A stretch of DNA of 64,000 nucleotides from Ctena decussata (GCA_963989385.1 OZ022502.1:50585454-50649453), one strand, 5' to 3'. Counted from the first letter of the stretch, positions 20,459 through 31,438 are shown. Made by a program: numbers and translations. Notes: generated from the letters alone by a model not told the origin.

Positions 20459-20686
20459 GAAGCATGGCATACAATGCTCTTCTCAAAATATGAGATGACA
20501 CCATGGATCTGTTACCATAGCAGCTATGGAATTACCAGCCAGCTGTTGCGTTTAGTATCTTTGCTGAATGACATCTCGATGACATCACTTAGACATCAAT
20601 ATGAACTCTTTGTTGCTATGGTAACAGATACATGTATATGATGTCATTGATTCCAGAGCATGGCAAACAATTATGCCATGCTCCGC
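20459..20686. mobile_element. Foldback MITE
   Basis: The outer arms AGCATGGCATACAATGCTC and ATTATGCCATGCTCC are inverted. The inner arms ATCTGTTACCATAGCAGC and GTTGCTATGGTAACAGAT are also inverted. Together they form a long imperfect hairpin of about 225 bp. No other copy is seen in the window. Confidence 0.6.
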
Positions 20687-20891
20687 CGATTTTTTGATGA
20701 CACTGCATACTGAAATTCTTTCAACAGAAACTTCAGATTTTCTAAAACAAATAATTATTCTCAAGTCCTTTAATTCCATGTTATTAGTGAACACTAATGA
20801 CAAAAGATGACTTAAAGCTCTAAAACATCATCATCATCATCATCTAAATCTTACAACAACCCTAATACAGTGCATTATAATTTTTTCTTAC

Positions 20892-21130
20892 TTTCAATTC
20901 CTTCACTTGCTCCACAGCTTCTTTTGAATCTGACAAATCGGAGCTCTTCATTTTAGCAAGGACCGCCTCCTTCTCAGTCAGCCAATCAGAGAACACTATT
21001 TCATCCTCTGCGAAATGTTGCCACTTGAGAAGGACCTCCTGTAGGAGGAGCCACTGTTGTTCTGTCCAATGACAAATGGTTGCCCATCTCTTGCCTAAGT
21101 GCTGTAGTTGATTTTCCATGGCTTCACAAG
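20892..21130 (-). CDS. DMD: Dystrophin exon, human exons 14+15 equivalent (R2/R3)
   Basis: This exon is 239 bp (two bases plus 79 codons), with acceptor ...CTGTAG and donor GTAAGA. It encodes CEAMENQLQHLG, then KRWATICHWTEQQWLLLQEV, VFSDWLTEKEAVLAKM and ends EQVKELK. KRWATICHWTEQQWLLLQ matches human DRWANICRWTEDRWVLLQ closely, the best conserved part of R2-R3. Human exons 12-15 total 481 bp; here two exons total 475 bp with a single intron. Confidence 0.95.
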
Positions 21131-21228
21131 CTACAGGTTTAAAAGAGAAAAGTTTATGTATTCCTATTGACTTGACTGATATGTAAGTCTCAATACAGAA
21201 GGGTTGTTGAGGAAAAAGCTTTCTACAC

Positions 21229-21472
21229 ATATGGGCCGCGACACAACAAAACCAACAATGTGGTTATGCCCCCAGCACAGACTCAGATCAGCCTGGGCAT
21301 CCTCCCAGTCTGATCAGAGTCTTCGCTGTCCGCATGGAGGTAGCTTAGACTCTTAGCTACACTATGAGTGCTTAGCGAAGAGTCTGATGGAACTGGACGG
21401 ATGCCCAGGCTGAGCTAAGTCTGCGCTGGGCACACAACCACATTGTTGGTTTTCTCGCGTCACAGCTCATAT
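21229..21472. mobile_element. Palindromic element of about 244 bp
   Basis: The arms ACCAACAATGTGGTTATGCC / GGCACACAACCACATTGTTG are inverted. GACTCAGATCAGCCTGGGCA / GCCCAGGCTGAGCTAAGTC continues the stem, with a central TAGCTTAGACTCTTAGCTAC. It lies between the exon at 20892-21130 and a foldback repeat at about 21546-21735. Confidence 0.7.
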
Positions 21473-22043
21473 ATTTAGTCAAATACTACATGGTTCAAGC
21501 ACAAAATTAAAGAGAATGGTTACAATATCGTGGGAAGAAACCATTTTCATATTTTACCTCCTTCTCAAAAGGGATCAACTCTTACAGCAAAGCATTTGCT
21601 CACACTACATCAAATTCTTTCCTTTAAGGGCGGACCCATTTTGAGCAGGAGCTCTTCTTACAGGAAAGTAGGTACCTAACCTTTCTTTTCCTTTGAAAAA
21701 ATGGCCATTTTTTTGGTGTTCATCCATTCACCATGAAGCAAATATAGTCCTTAAAATGGAAACTTAAAATCAATGATGAAACTGAGGTTGTTCTAATGAG
21801 AGGACGTAGCTTCTGTCTTTATGATGAAATAAGAAAACAGTCAAACAAGAATTTGGCAGAGTGCTGAGTCTCACCTGTGGTACCTTGTTACAAAGAGATA
21901 CCTGTAATACCAAAACAGCTAAATAAAAAATCTTGACCAAAGTTTAGACTCTTATCCATGCTGCGGACACTGGAAGAGCAATCCTACATCTGGCTTCTGC
22001 TAATCTCAGGCAAGACAAAAATTATCATAAATAGTCCTCTCAT
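21473..22043. repeat. Intron with foldback-family fragment
   Basis: About 21546-21735 carries the CCTCCTTCTCAAAAGGG, AAGCATTTGCTC and TCCATTCACC phrases of the foldback family (compare 48605-48852), lacking a good left end. The rest shows no feature. Confidence 0.45.
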
Positions 22044-22099
22044 CTAAAGTTCTGTATAAAGATTCAATATACATTTATTATGAATCTTGGGCCAAATAC

Positions 22100-22335
22100 C
22101 TGATTCTGTGTTATTATCATCGACCACCACAACCATGTTTTGCAGACTATCAACCTTCTTCTGTTGCTTATCAAGTTCAGCCTGTAGATCTTTATGGTCC
22201 TCAACTTGCTGTCTAATGGCCGCCAAGTCTGATCCCATCATGCCTTGTGTTGATATTTTGGCCTCCATGTTTGTCAACCAATCAGCCAGCTCATCCAGTT
22301 GCTGCTGTTGTAACAGCATCAGGGCCTGTTGCAAT
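22100..22335 (-). CDS. DMD: Dystrophin exon, human exons 12+13 equivalent (R1/R2)
   Basis: This exon is 236 bp (one base, 78 codons, one base), with acceptor ...TTGGCAG and donor GTATTT. It encodes LQQALMLLQQQQLDELADWL, then IRQQVEDHKDLQAELDKQQK and SLQNMVVVVDD. LKELNDWLTKTEE...VNSLTHMVVVVDE is the human counterpart; MVVVVD is identical. Human exons 12 and 13 (151+120 bp) are fused and the 3' border lies earlier in the protein. The Gln-rich run QQQQ sits in helix A of R2. Confidence 0.94.
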
Positions 22336-22401
22336 CTGCCAAAAACATTACCCAATATAGTGAACTAACCATTATAATGGAACACTGAGCTAAAGATAAG
22401 A

Positions 22402-22604
22402 GGTTGATGGATGGATAGATGGCTTGCAAATTTACGTCCTTTTGAACAGTATTTCAGTTATATCAGGAGATTGGAAGGTTGTTAATAAAAGGCTGTGTGT
22501 AATGGAGCCCCGTTTATGATTCAAAAGATTTCCACCTCCAGGAATCAATCTCAGGACCACTAGATCAGTAGGCCAGCACTTAGCCCACTGAGCTACTGGG
22601 GCTC
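22402..22604 (-). mobile_element. tRNA-derived SINE, family C (minus orientation)
   Basis: The reverse complement begins GGAGCCCCAGTAGCTCAGTG, an RNA polymerase III A-box in a tRNA-like head, and includes a B-box-like stretch. The same head occurs in plus orientation at 45751-45943. A GATGGATGGATAGATGG tract (reverse: CCATC repeats) marks the 3' side. Confidence 0.65.
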
Positions 22605-22787
22605 CTAGATAAGAGGTATTAGTTAAAGACAACTGTAGGATAATTTTTCTTACTTCTCAACAACAACATATGTGGTAACCCTTTAGCTGAATTGCCTCAA
22701 GGGTCACAACATGTTACTGATGTGCATTAAACGAAAAAGAGTATCCTTAATATATCATTAAACACTCCTTTTTATCTGAAGCTCTGG
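22602..22787. mobile_element. Palindromic MITE (CAGAGCTC family), decayed
   Basis: It has GGCTCCTAGATAAGAGG left, CCTTTTTATCTGAAGCTCTG right, and internal CAACATATGTGGTAACCC and GGGTCACAACATG. It adjoins the SINE head at 22604. Confidence 0.6.
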
Positions 22788-23108
22788 GGTCTACTCTTAA
22801 AGGAAAGGAAAGCAAATTCTTTGCTTTAAGAGACAACTCCCAAAAATGAAAACATGTTCCCTTTCACCTAAGAAGAGTATTAGAGAAACAATACTGGTTA
22901 GTTATGTCAGGGTCTGACACTAACTGTCTGACAAGCAGACCCATAATGAAGATTATATGGAGATAACTTCCTATGTTAAAGGAAACATAAATGAACTGTG
23001 CCTTGGAAAAAGGTATGTCAAACCATGTGCAAACAGAGATGTCTGATCAGACTGCACAGATGTGCAGTCTGATCAGTCTTCTCTGTCTGCATTAACAATC
23101 AAGTGAGT

Positions 23109-23272
23109 CAGTGAGTGAACTTGGGATTAACATCCCACCAACAACTAGATCATATGGAGATGGGACCTCAGTTTAATATCTCAATATCTCATCAAAAAGA
23201 CCAGAGAAGCGGGGGATCGATCCCCTGGATTGGTAGTCCAGCGTGTTATCCACTAGACTACTGCCACTCCTC
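23109..23272 (-). mobile_element. tRNA-derived SINE, family B, copy 1 (minus orientation)
   Basis: The reverse complement opens GGAGTGGCAGTAGTCTAGTG (A box) with GGATCGATCCCC (B box). It then has GAGGTCCCATCTCCATATGA and a GTTCACTC end. Same-family copies: 29571-29731, 40666-40810 and 42677-42833. Confidence 0.75.
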
Positions 23273-23767
23273 ATTAAAAATCAAGGAATCCCCAAAAATC
23301 TACCATAAAAATTTCAATAAATTGAGACACCTAATAGTTACTGTAATTGTCCTAAAAATGGAACATTTTGATATTACAATGCAGTAATCTGTCCAAAAGA
23401 TGCAGATGGAATGGTCTGGGCCTGTATAGTTTGCCCAGTGCTCCCTGTCCCAATACTAGCAGTTTAATGCAATATCTTGAAACAATGGTTGATCAAACTG
23501 GATACTGGAAAAATGACTCTAGATATTGTTGTTGGTATCTGCCGATAGACACTTTTGTTGGGAACATGTCCCAAACAGTCTTGTTGTATAAATATTTATC
23601 TGATGTAAACATAGAAACCACTAATTATTTTCTTTAATAATACAAATGTGTGTAGCATAGTTTGTGTACATCTTCTTCGCTTTAAAGCCGCACTTGTATT
23701 TGGAACTACAGATATACAGAATTGCAAAAAACAAACTCACAAACATCTTGCCAATATCTAATCCTCA

Positions 23768-24092
23768 CAGGGTATAAACCAGTCCACCAATTTGCGCTTC
23801 CTGCAGAGACTGTACATCATATTTGGCTTCCACCAACTGTCCGCGGACTCTTGCTTCCTGTTGAGACTTCTGTACATGATAAATGGCTTCCTGCAGAGAC
23901 TGTCAGTGCGATTCTGCTTCCTGCCGAGCCTCTCGGCAGGAAGCAGTCACATGGACAGTCTCGGCAGAAAGCCATTTTTTGAGGACAGTAGTCCCTGCAG
24001 GAAGCAAGAGTTCGTGGACAGTCTCGGCGGAAGCCAAATATGAGGGACAGTCTCAGCAGGAAGCGAAAACTGGCAGACTGGTTTATACCCTG
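23768..24092. mobile_element. Foldback element with tandemly repeated arms (hAT-like ends)
   Basis: The ends CAGGGTATAAACCAGTC and GACTGGTTTATACCCTG are perfect inverted repeats beginning CAGGG. Each arm is built from repeats of CTTCCTGCAGAGACTGT-like units, inverted in the right arm (GACAGTCTCGGCAGAAAGCC). They meet at TTCCTGCCGAGCCTCTCGGC. There is no transposase. Structure recalls foldback transposons; the CAGGG start suggests hAT mobilisation. Confidence 0.7.
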
Positions 24093-24571
24093 TGATCCTA
24101 GGGGTATCTAGTGAAATTAATTTGTCAAAATAATTATGGAAACGATAAGAACTTGCCAAAACAAAACAAGAGGGCCATGATGGCCCTGGATCGCTCACCT
24201 GAGTATCCTGTGAACTTAACCTCAGAAACATCCATACGTCCAACAGACAGAGTTTCACAAAGATTCAATGGAAAATGAACCCTTTATTGTGTACCTTAGG
24301 TTTTTATAAGATTTAACCTAATGACCTTGTTTTTGACCCCACATGACCCCGTTTCAAACCTGGTCTGGATTTCTTGGATATAAACATTCTGACAAAGTTT
24401 CATGAATATCGGATCAAAACTGTGCCCTCTAGAGCTTACACAATGTTTTTCTAAGGTTTGACATAGTTTTTGACCCGACATGACCAAGTTGCACCCTTGG
24501 TCCAGATTTGTAGGAGATAAACATTTTGACAAAGTCTCATGAAGATTAGAACAAAACTGTGTCCTCTAAAG

Positions 24572-26652
24572 CAGGGCCTCAACTCAAAATTTTGAAAAAT
24601 ATATAGAAATATAGGACATTTTAGAGAGAAAATATAGGACAAATATAGGACATTACAGATGGCATCCACCACCCCTATAGCCATCCCTTTACCACATTTT
24701 AATTGTTTATTCTCAATACAGTTATTATATTTAAACATTAAATGAAAATTTATGTAAGTAACAATAGGCAGAATTAAAACAGTCTTAGGAAGATGATTTG
24801 ACAATAGGTAGTCTCTATGAAACTTGAACAGCTCTTTAACAGAATTGCCTGTGTCAGATATAATATCCTTATGGACTTAAAATAAGAAGAGCATGTTTCG
24901 AGGTATCTGCCTGAATATGAAAAAGATCTGCTCCCACACTTTGTAGATAATTTTCTGACATGATTTAAAGAAATTTTTGCTGAATGTTAAGTAAAAGGAC
25001 CCATCAACTCTACAGAACCATCTCAAAGTGTATGTTATCATTTTTCAATTCTAATCAACCTAACATTAAAAAGTAAAACATTCCTGGAAACATGGCAAAA
25101 ATCAGCAGCTGCTGATCTTTGATCATAATAAATGTTTATGGCAACTATGTTGGTAATTTGGTACCAGGCTTTCCAGTCTGTTTGGAGGATTCAGAGGTGC
25201 TTCCTTGACTACATTTGTGACCTGAAGTTCCAGACACTTTGCTGTGTTCTAAAATTTGGAAGATGATCCAGTCTCACTTGATTTGGATGTGCTTGATAGC
25301 TCACTAGTTTTAAGTTTCTTGGCACGTTTAGTTTCTAATTTCAGAATATTCTTCTGTCTTTCTGGTTGCTGTCTCCATTGTCATCTGTGCCATTAGAATT
25401 AACTTGAAATCTTGTTTTTCAACAGCTGTTTTCATTTTCTCATTACCTTTGTTCAGCAAGTCATATGCTGAATTCAAAGACTCATTTATTTTTTTCTTCG
25501 GCTTCAAGGCATGATTCTTTCTCAAGTACTGAACTTTTCTGGTACACTAGTTCTCCTTTTCTCATCCTCAGCTTTTTTTCCTTTCTTTCTCTTTTCTCAA
25601 CTCCTCCTCATTTTGCTTTTTTAACTACAATTTTTTTCATGTATCCTGAATGTAAATTTCTTGAAGCCGACAGACCTCTCTTTTTCTGAGTAAGTTTTTC
25701 AGGCCTACAAAGTTCTGGATCAGAGAATTTCACTGTATCTTTAACAACTCTTAAACCATTTATGGCTCTCAGACAGAGACACTGTCTGCAGTAACAACAG
25801 AATTCTGATGATGATTTTTCTACATTTGCATTACCACATGGCAATACCAGAGCATTCTTGACCACTTTACTAAAGAGTTGGTACCTTGACTTACCATCAC
25901 TCTGTTTGATGTTGAATACATCTCTCCAGTAATGGGTCTTCACTCCTCTCCGGAGGTGGGCATTCAAGTGCATCAGCCATACAGTAGACTTTCCATTCAT
26001 CAGTTACCCTTGCAACCTATGTAATTGACAGATCAAATTTCTTTGCTACATATCCTATGTCATGTGGGAAAGAACTTTTCACTTCCTGAGGATTCAGGCA
26101 ATCAAGACTTTTCAGCAGTTTGTTCTCCAAAGGCACTGCCTTCCGAAGGTATGTCACAATGGAACTAAAGAAGGCTCTCATTCCCAGTAACACTTCTTCT
26201 GTACATCTCTATCCAGCTTCTTGAGCTCTTTCCTTGTAGTATCTCCAATAGTTATCTCATCATCTGATAGCTAATTTGACCAAAAGACATCCACATGTAC
26301 CAGCTCAACAATAAGGCTTTCCTTTTCAATTTCCTTTTTTCAGAACCTCAAGCACAATATTCTCACAATACTACACATCTCATCATACAGTTGAAGAATG
26401 GGAGGTTCCTTATTCTGGAATGATGTCAGGAAGTCCTCAAAGATCCTTACAGAACAATAATTCTCTAATTGTCCATCTTCCAACAGTCTGTTATTACAAT
26501 TTCACTGTAATTATCATTTTCTTTTATATGATCTCATGAATATATAGGACATTTTATCACTATATAGGACACCTAGTCACATATAGGACAATATAGGACA
26601 GCCATCAAAATATAGGACAAATATAGGATATAGGACAAAAGTTGAGGCCCTG
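24572..26652 (-). mobile_element. hAT-like DNA transposon, 2.08 kb, 6-bp target duplication
   Basis: The ends CAGGGCCTCAACT and AGTTGAGGCCCTG are perfect 13-bp inverted repeats. Both flanks read CTAAAG (24566-24571, 26653-26658). Subterminal ATATAGGACAAATATAGGAC repeats occur at both ends. The element interrupts P1c. The inner minus strand carries a broken transposase-like coding region. hAT transposons characteristically start CAGGG or CAGNG; 5- to 6-bp duplications are known for some lineages. Confidence 0.75.
25320..26130 (-). pseudogene. Degenerate hAT transposase C-terminal region
   Basis: Frame pieces in transcription order include DCLNPQEVKSSFPHDIGY and HLRRGVKTHYWRDVFNIK. They continue RYQLFSKVVKNALVLPCGNA with NVEKSSSEF, then a basic C-terminus. 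The ALVLPCGNANVEKSSS block has the form of the hAT C-terminal dimerisation motif (LxLPxxNAxxERxFS). At least one frameshift or stop separates the pieces, and no complete DDE catalytic domain is visible. Assignment rests on this motif and the TIRs. Confidence 0.5.
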
Positions 26653-26969
26653 CTAAAGTGTTCACATGGTTTTTCTAAGAACTGACCTAGTGACCTAGTT
26701 TTTGACCTGACATCGCCCAGTTTCAAATCAGGTCTAAATTTCATAAAAATAAACATTCTGACAAAGTTTCATGTAGATTTTATCATTACTATGCCCTCAA
26801 GAGTGTACACAACGTTTTTCTAAGATTTGACCTAATGACCTAGTTTTTGACACCACATGACCGAGTATCAAAGTTGGTCTAGATTTCATTAAGATAAACA
26901 TTCTGACCAAGTTTCATGATGATTGGATCGTAACTGTGCCCTCTGAGTCATTCTAAGATTTATTTCTAT

Positions 26970-28110
26970 TCTTAGCTCTGGCAGCCATTTTGTACAGCGG
27001 AGTGGAACCGTTTCAGCAATTTTTGTTTAGAACCATGAGTCAAACACTTCTGTGAAATTATTTTGAAATCGAGCCATTGGCTTCAGTGATAATGTCGTTT
27101 AAAGGTTTTTCTATATTTTGCTCTGGTGGCCATTTTGTTCAGCAGAGCTGAACCATTTCAGCAATTTTGGTAGAGGGTCTCCTAAGGAACATTTCTGTGA
27201 AATTATTTCAAAATCTTCCCAGCAGTTTTGGAGGCGAAGTCGTTTAAAGGTTTTTCTATTTTTAGGTCTGGTGGCCATATTGTTCAGCGGAGCGGAACCG
27301 GAAGAGCAATTTTGGAAGCAGAGCTCCTTAGGAACATTTCTGTAAAATTATTTTAAAATCTGCCAAACAGTTTGGGAGGCAAAGTCCTTTAAAGGTTTTT
27401 TCTATTTTTAGCTCTGGCGGCCATTTTGTTCAGCAGAGCGGAACCATTTTAGCAATTTTGGTAGAGGGTCTCCTTAGAAACATTTCTGTGAAATTATTTC
27501 AAAATCCGCCCAGCAGTTTTGGAGGAGAAGACGTTTAAAGGTTTTTCTATTTTTAGCTCTGGCGGCCATATTGTTCAGCTGAGCGGAACCGTTCGAGCAA
27601 TTTTGGTAAAGGGCCTCCTAAGGAACATTTCTGTGAAATTAATTCAAAATCTACTGAGCAATTTGGGAGGCAAAGTCGTTTAAAGGTTCTTCTATTTTTA
27701 GCTCTGGCGGCCATTTTGTTCAGCGGAGCGGAACCATTTTAGCAATTTTGGTAGAGGGTCTCCTAAGAAACATTTCTGTGAAATTATTTCAAAATCTGCC
27801 CAGCAGTTTTGGAGGAGAAGTCGTTTAAAGGTTTTTTTATTTTTTGCTCTGGCGGCCATATTGTTCAGCGGAGCGGAACTGTTTGAGCAATTTTGGTAAA
27901 GGGCCTCCTAAGGAATATTTCTGTGAAATTATTTCAAAATCTACCCAGCAGTTTTGGAGGAGAAGTCGTTTAAATGTTTTTCTATTTTTAGCTCTGGCGG
28001 CCATATTGTTCAGTGGAGCGGAACCGTTTGAGCAATTTTGGTAAAGGGCCTCCCAAGGAACATTTCTGTGAAATTATTTCAAAATCCGTCCAGCAGTTTT
28101 GGAGAAGAAG
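26970..28110. repeat. Tandem array, unit about 147 bp (inside P1c)
   Basis: Seven to eight units contain GCTCTGGCGGCCATTTTGTT, CAGCGGAGCGGAACC, GGAACATTTCTGTGAAATTA and CAGCAGTTTTGGAGG. The phrase AAAGGTTTTTCTATTTTT recurs near 27107, 27247, 27395, 27540, 27690, 27835 and 27980. Confidence 0.88.
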
Positions 28111-28283
28111 TCGTTTAAAGCAAAAGTTGATGCCGGACGCACGACCTGACCACGGACGACGGACAAAGACCGATCACAATACCTCACCTTGAGCACTTCG
28201 TGCTCAGGTGAGCTAAAAATAGTAATAATTATCTTGGGGGTCCTAATTTTTTTCATATTTTACTGTACCCTAATCTCACTTAC

Positions 28284-28465
28284 TTGCTTTGCCTGTCCAG
28301 AGCCTTCAGCCTCAGTTCCTCCCATCTGTTATTAAGGAGGCCCATCTGAACTCGGATCTCATTCTCCTCATCCTGTTTGACCTTTCCATCTGAGATGAGG
28401 TCATTTCCTTCCCGCAAAACACTGCCGATACTGTCCTGATGCTTGGTTAGCTCCAACATAAAATC
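28284..28465 (-). CDS. DMD: Dystrophin exon, human exon 11 equivalent (R1)
   Basis: This exon is 182 bp (60 codons plus two bases), identical in length and phase to human exon 11, with acceptor ...GTCCATAG and donor GTAAGT. It encodes DFMLELTKHQDSIGSVLREG, VKQDEENEIRVQMGLLNNRW and EELRLKALDRQSK. LLNNRWEELR matches human LLNSRWECLR, the R1 helix-C core. Confidence 0.96.
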
Positions 28466-28631
28466 CTATGGACACAGAACAACAGATAGGATTCAGCAAA
28501 CTTTCAGAATGTTGTGTTTCAGAAAATAGTATAATCTATGAAAACTTTGAACAAAAACAGTTTCACTGTTGAGGTTGGTAATATAATTTCATGCACAGTA
28601 TGATTTGTAAAGCCACAGTGAGAACAATCAT

Positions 28632-28808
28632 AAGAGCTCCAGATAAGATTGAGTTTTGATGACAATTCTGAGATAATTTTTCTCATTTCTGATTGAAAAT
28701 ATATGTTGAGAACCCTCATTAGAACCATCACAACTTATGTTTCTAGGCAGAAGTATGGAAAATTATCCCTAAAGTATCTCTGTCACCCCTTCTTATCTGA
28801 AGAACTGT
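28632..28808. mobile_element. Palindromic MITE (CAGAGCTC family), decayed
   Basis: It has AGAGCTCCAGATAAG left and CCCTTCTTATCTGAAG right, with a shortened palindromic centre. It lies between the two R1 exons. Confidence 0.65.
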
Positions 28809-28983
28809 TAAGACTCATTTCGTACTGCCTGAATTTATAAAATGAGGTATAAGTCGTCTCATCCATGCTGACATTCTGACTCATTAAAAGTGACTTATTA
28901 AAAGCAAAGTTTAAATTTTAGCCATTTTCATGGATGACCTTGACCTGATCACCTTGACCTTCACATACTTATACTGCCCCTAC

Positions 28984-29181
28984 CTCATGTTCTCCAAACT
29001 GTTTCTTGACCGCAGTAACTTCATGTGCAATGGGCTCTTGTACTTCAACAACTTCTTCAGCCTCCAGCAGCCATGTCAAAACATTCTCCAGGGCATCCTG
29101 GTACGAAAGTAGGTCAACAGAACCCGAGCTCATCGTGCTTTGTCGACTTGAGGAGTTGCTCAGGGATGTTGTAGTACCAAT
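28984..29181 (-). CDS. DMD: Dystrophin exon, human exon 10 equivalent (hinge 1 / R1)
   Basis: This exon is 198 bp (66 codons, phase 0/0), with acceptor ...CTTCAG and donor GTAGGG. A Ser/Thr-rich hinge piece IGTTTSLSNSSSRQSTMSSG precedes SVDLLSYQDALENVLTWLLE, EAEEVVEVQEP and VTAVKKQFGEHE. It matches human VNLDRYQTALEEVLSWLLSA and VEVVKDQFHTHE. Human exon 10 is 189 bp. The next upstream exon recognised is almost 16 kb away and also ends in phase 0. Confidence 0.95.
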
Positions 29182-29291
29182 CTGAAGATAGAAACTGAAA
29201 GCCTGTAATTTCAATGATCACTCAATTAGCACAAAATAAAATTCTTTGTGAATATTTACAAATTCAGAGTGGCCAGCATCATGCTGACCCT

Positions 29292-29415
29292 TTATTCAGT
29301 TATAAGAAGGGGTTCTCCATCCAAAATAACCCCAAAATCTAGATCTGTCTAAAAGACAGATCTAAATTTTGGGGGTCTTTTTGGAGGGAAAAAATCTATC
29401 TTATAGCAGAATTAC
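29292..29415. repeat. Short inverted repeat
   Basis: AAATCTAGATCTGTCT and AGACAGATCTAAATTT form a tight hairpin within CCAAAATAACCCC...GGGGGTCTTTTTGG. Similar sequence without the tight palindrome is at 62.82-62.97 kb. Confidence 0.6.
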
Positions 29416-29570
29416 ACAAGACTGATTTAGACATTTGGTGTCATTCTAGATAGGGATAAACTGTCCTATAGTGGGACTATTAAGATAATCATCAGCAGAT
29501 ACATCAAAAGTTACCATTTACCCACACAGTAACTCCAGTTTTAGAATCAAAGAGCTGTCACCAGGAGTGG

Positions 29571-29731
29571 GTGAGTGAACTCGGGTTTAATGTCCCACCA
29601 ACAACTAGGTCATACCGAGATGGGACCTCGGTTTAAGGTCACATCTGAAAGATCAGAGAAGTAGGAAATCAGTCGTGTGACCCCTGGATTGGCAGTCCTG
29701 TGTGTTATTAACTACACTACTGCCGCTCCTC
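29571..29731 (-). mobile_element. tRNA-derived SINE, family B, copy 2
   Basis: The reverse complement begins GAGGAGCGGCAGTAGTGTAG, then GACTGCCAATCCAGGGG, and ends with the GAGGTCCCATCTCGGTATGA body, as in 23109-23272. Confidence 0.75.
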
Positions 29732-30590
29732 ATATTCAATGCAAGTCCTACTTTCTTGTCCCATGTGTCTTTCAGATGTATCAAAGGCATTATTTATTTC
29801 AGTTTTGGAGGGATACTTTTTTAACACTTGCAAGTGCCACACATGCTAACAGTTGTATTTGCAAACAGCACAGATCCACATAAGGTGGCTCAAAATGATC
29901 AACCCCAACTGAATTGATACTGTTTGCCCTGTAGTCTTTGAATTCTTAATACAATATAACTTGGATGAAACCATTTGAAATTTTGCAGTCATAAATTTGT
30001 TGTCTACTTTTTTTGCCTTTATGGGTTAATAAACCTTCATTAGCAAATCAGCATGTCCTAACCTTGCCCCTGGCTATTTACAAATTCCCACTCAGCAATT
30101 AAGTCATTCATTTAGTGCAATGGAGCTGTACCATACGAATGAAGGCATATCACACAAGAAGGCGTGTTACAGAGTATGCTTGAAAGGCATTCGTGAGTTT
30201 TCTGCGGGTTCCATCAAGATCTTCAGATACAACGACTAGCTAACATTCTGATCAGACTGCCTAGATGTGCAGGCTATTCTGACTCGTAGCTCGCTGAATA
30301 TACCTTAAAAACTATTTCACATGGTTAGCTAAGTTGCACTTTAAAACATATAATAAATTCAGTAAATTCATACAATTACAGCAAAACAAACACAGAAAAA
30401 ACCTTGAAATAAATTTTGAAACAGTCATTACAAATTCATAAATCACAGTAATATACTATGCAAAATATATTTAGCAAATTTTTATACTTTGCATTTTTTC
30501 TCACTACTGAAGTGCAACATTGAGCGAAATTAAATTGCATTGAAGGGAACCGTATTTGGGGCTTAAGATACCTTGGGATTACAAAAGGCA
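29732..30590. other. Intron, no feature seen
   Basis: Largely repeat-poor AT-rich intron. A fragment CTGATCAGACTGCCTAGATG near 30248 resembles the GATCAGACTGC palindromes elsewhere. Confidence 0.4.
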
Positions 30591-30599
30591 TCTTTAAAA

Positions 30600-31438
30600 A
30601 CGATATTGTGGAAAAGCAATAAGCACAGAAGGGGTCATTAGCCGAAATTCGCACCCATTGAAAAGCAACATAAACATGGCAAGCATGTGATTTTTTTGTA
30701 CGGTCTTTCTTATCCTTTTCATGCCCAGTTTTCTTGTCAAAGCTATTGAATGTGTTAAAGATACGGTTAAGCTTAACAACGGACGAATCTTAGCATGTGC
30801 AGTTGACGTTAATACATTAAAATTCGGTCTTTGTGCAATGATTCACGGGTGCTTCAGTTCAATGCAGACTCAAAACCCGAGAAAACCAATAGGCTTAAAT
30901 TAAAGGTCACACCATGATTAATTTAACTGTGAAGTTTCTTCATTGAAATATAACGTAACTGTGAGAAAATGATGACGTTAGTCTGAGACTTTTGACTTAT
31001 GTTCAGTAACCGGGAAGAATTTTCTTCCTGAATTGTTTATGTTATCATATTGGTGGATACCAAACAATCATACACTCGAAAGGGATTCAAGAAATACCAA
31101 TTAGAAACAACTGTTTAAGACGATAACGTAAAAACAAGGGAAAACGTCAAATTTTCGAACTTTGTAAACCTCATACTCGTAGCATACTCAAATGTTTTAA
31201 AGCGGTTTTCTTTATTTTAACAGCAGACCAGCTGCCTCGTTATGGTTTTATCTTTTGCACATGATCAAATATGTCCTTCAGATACAATGGTCATAAAAAC
31301 TGACGTCACGGTAGTTCAAACGCTACAACTGAACAATCTTGAATCTTTTACCTGCCAGACCATCTCGAATGATCGGCCTTTGTATCTTTATTCAGTAAAG
31401 TGACAATAAAATCCTAATATGGTGGATCTGACACATAT
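30600..31438 (-). promoter_or_regulatory. Candidate internal regulatory island
   Basis: By eye this repeat-free stretch has about 25 CpG dinucleotides in some 800 bp, clearly more than flanking intron. It contains a full cAMP-response palindrome TGACGTCA (31301-31308) and, on the gene strand, a perfect CArG box CCATATTAGG (31413-31422), the serum-response-factor consensus used in muscle promoters. A TTTATATG sequence lies just upstream (about 31433-31440). In animals that methylate gene bodies, retained CpGs can mark an unmethylated regulatory element. Function is inferred. Confidence 0.35.
31352..31363 (-). CDS. DMD: Candidate alternative first coding exon (MVWQ)
   Basis: On the gene strand, ATG GTC TGG CAG is followed by donor GTAAAA, in phase 0. 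The next exon recognised (28984-29181) begins in phase 0. The ATG has G at -3 and G at +4, and an in-frame TAA lies nine codons upstream. A perfect CArG box is about 50 nt upstream. If used, it would yield a dystrophin lacking both CH domains and starting at hinge 1/R1. Alternative promoters with tiny first exons are typical of dystrophin genes, but this one is inferred from sequence only. Confidence 0.35.

Larger units (their letters stand above)
24164..28219 (+). mobile_element. Pearl/Helentron-like element, family P1, copy c (interrupted)
   Basis: The start is AAACAAGAGGGCCATGATGG followed by CGCTCACCTGAG. The end has CACGACCTGACCACGGACGA..., the hairpin GAGCACTTCGTGCTC, then AGGTGAGCTAAAAA. 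It contains a hAT-like insertion (24572-26652), TGACCTAGTTTTTGACC units on both sides of it, and a 147-bp tandem array (26.97-28.1 kb). Non-coding apart from the inserted transposase relic. Confidence 0.75.

Noticed and set aside
22087..22368. Cys/Ser-rich plus-strand protein of 93 codons
   Set aside because: It is the complement of the Gln-rich dystrophin exon at 22100-22335 (CAG/CTG codons).
25465..25689. Plus-strand membrane-like small protein
   Set aside because: Antisense to the degenerate hAT transposase and its A-rich basic tail.
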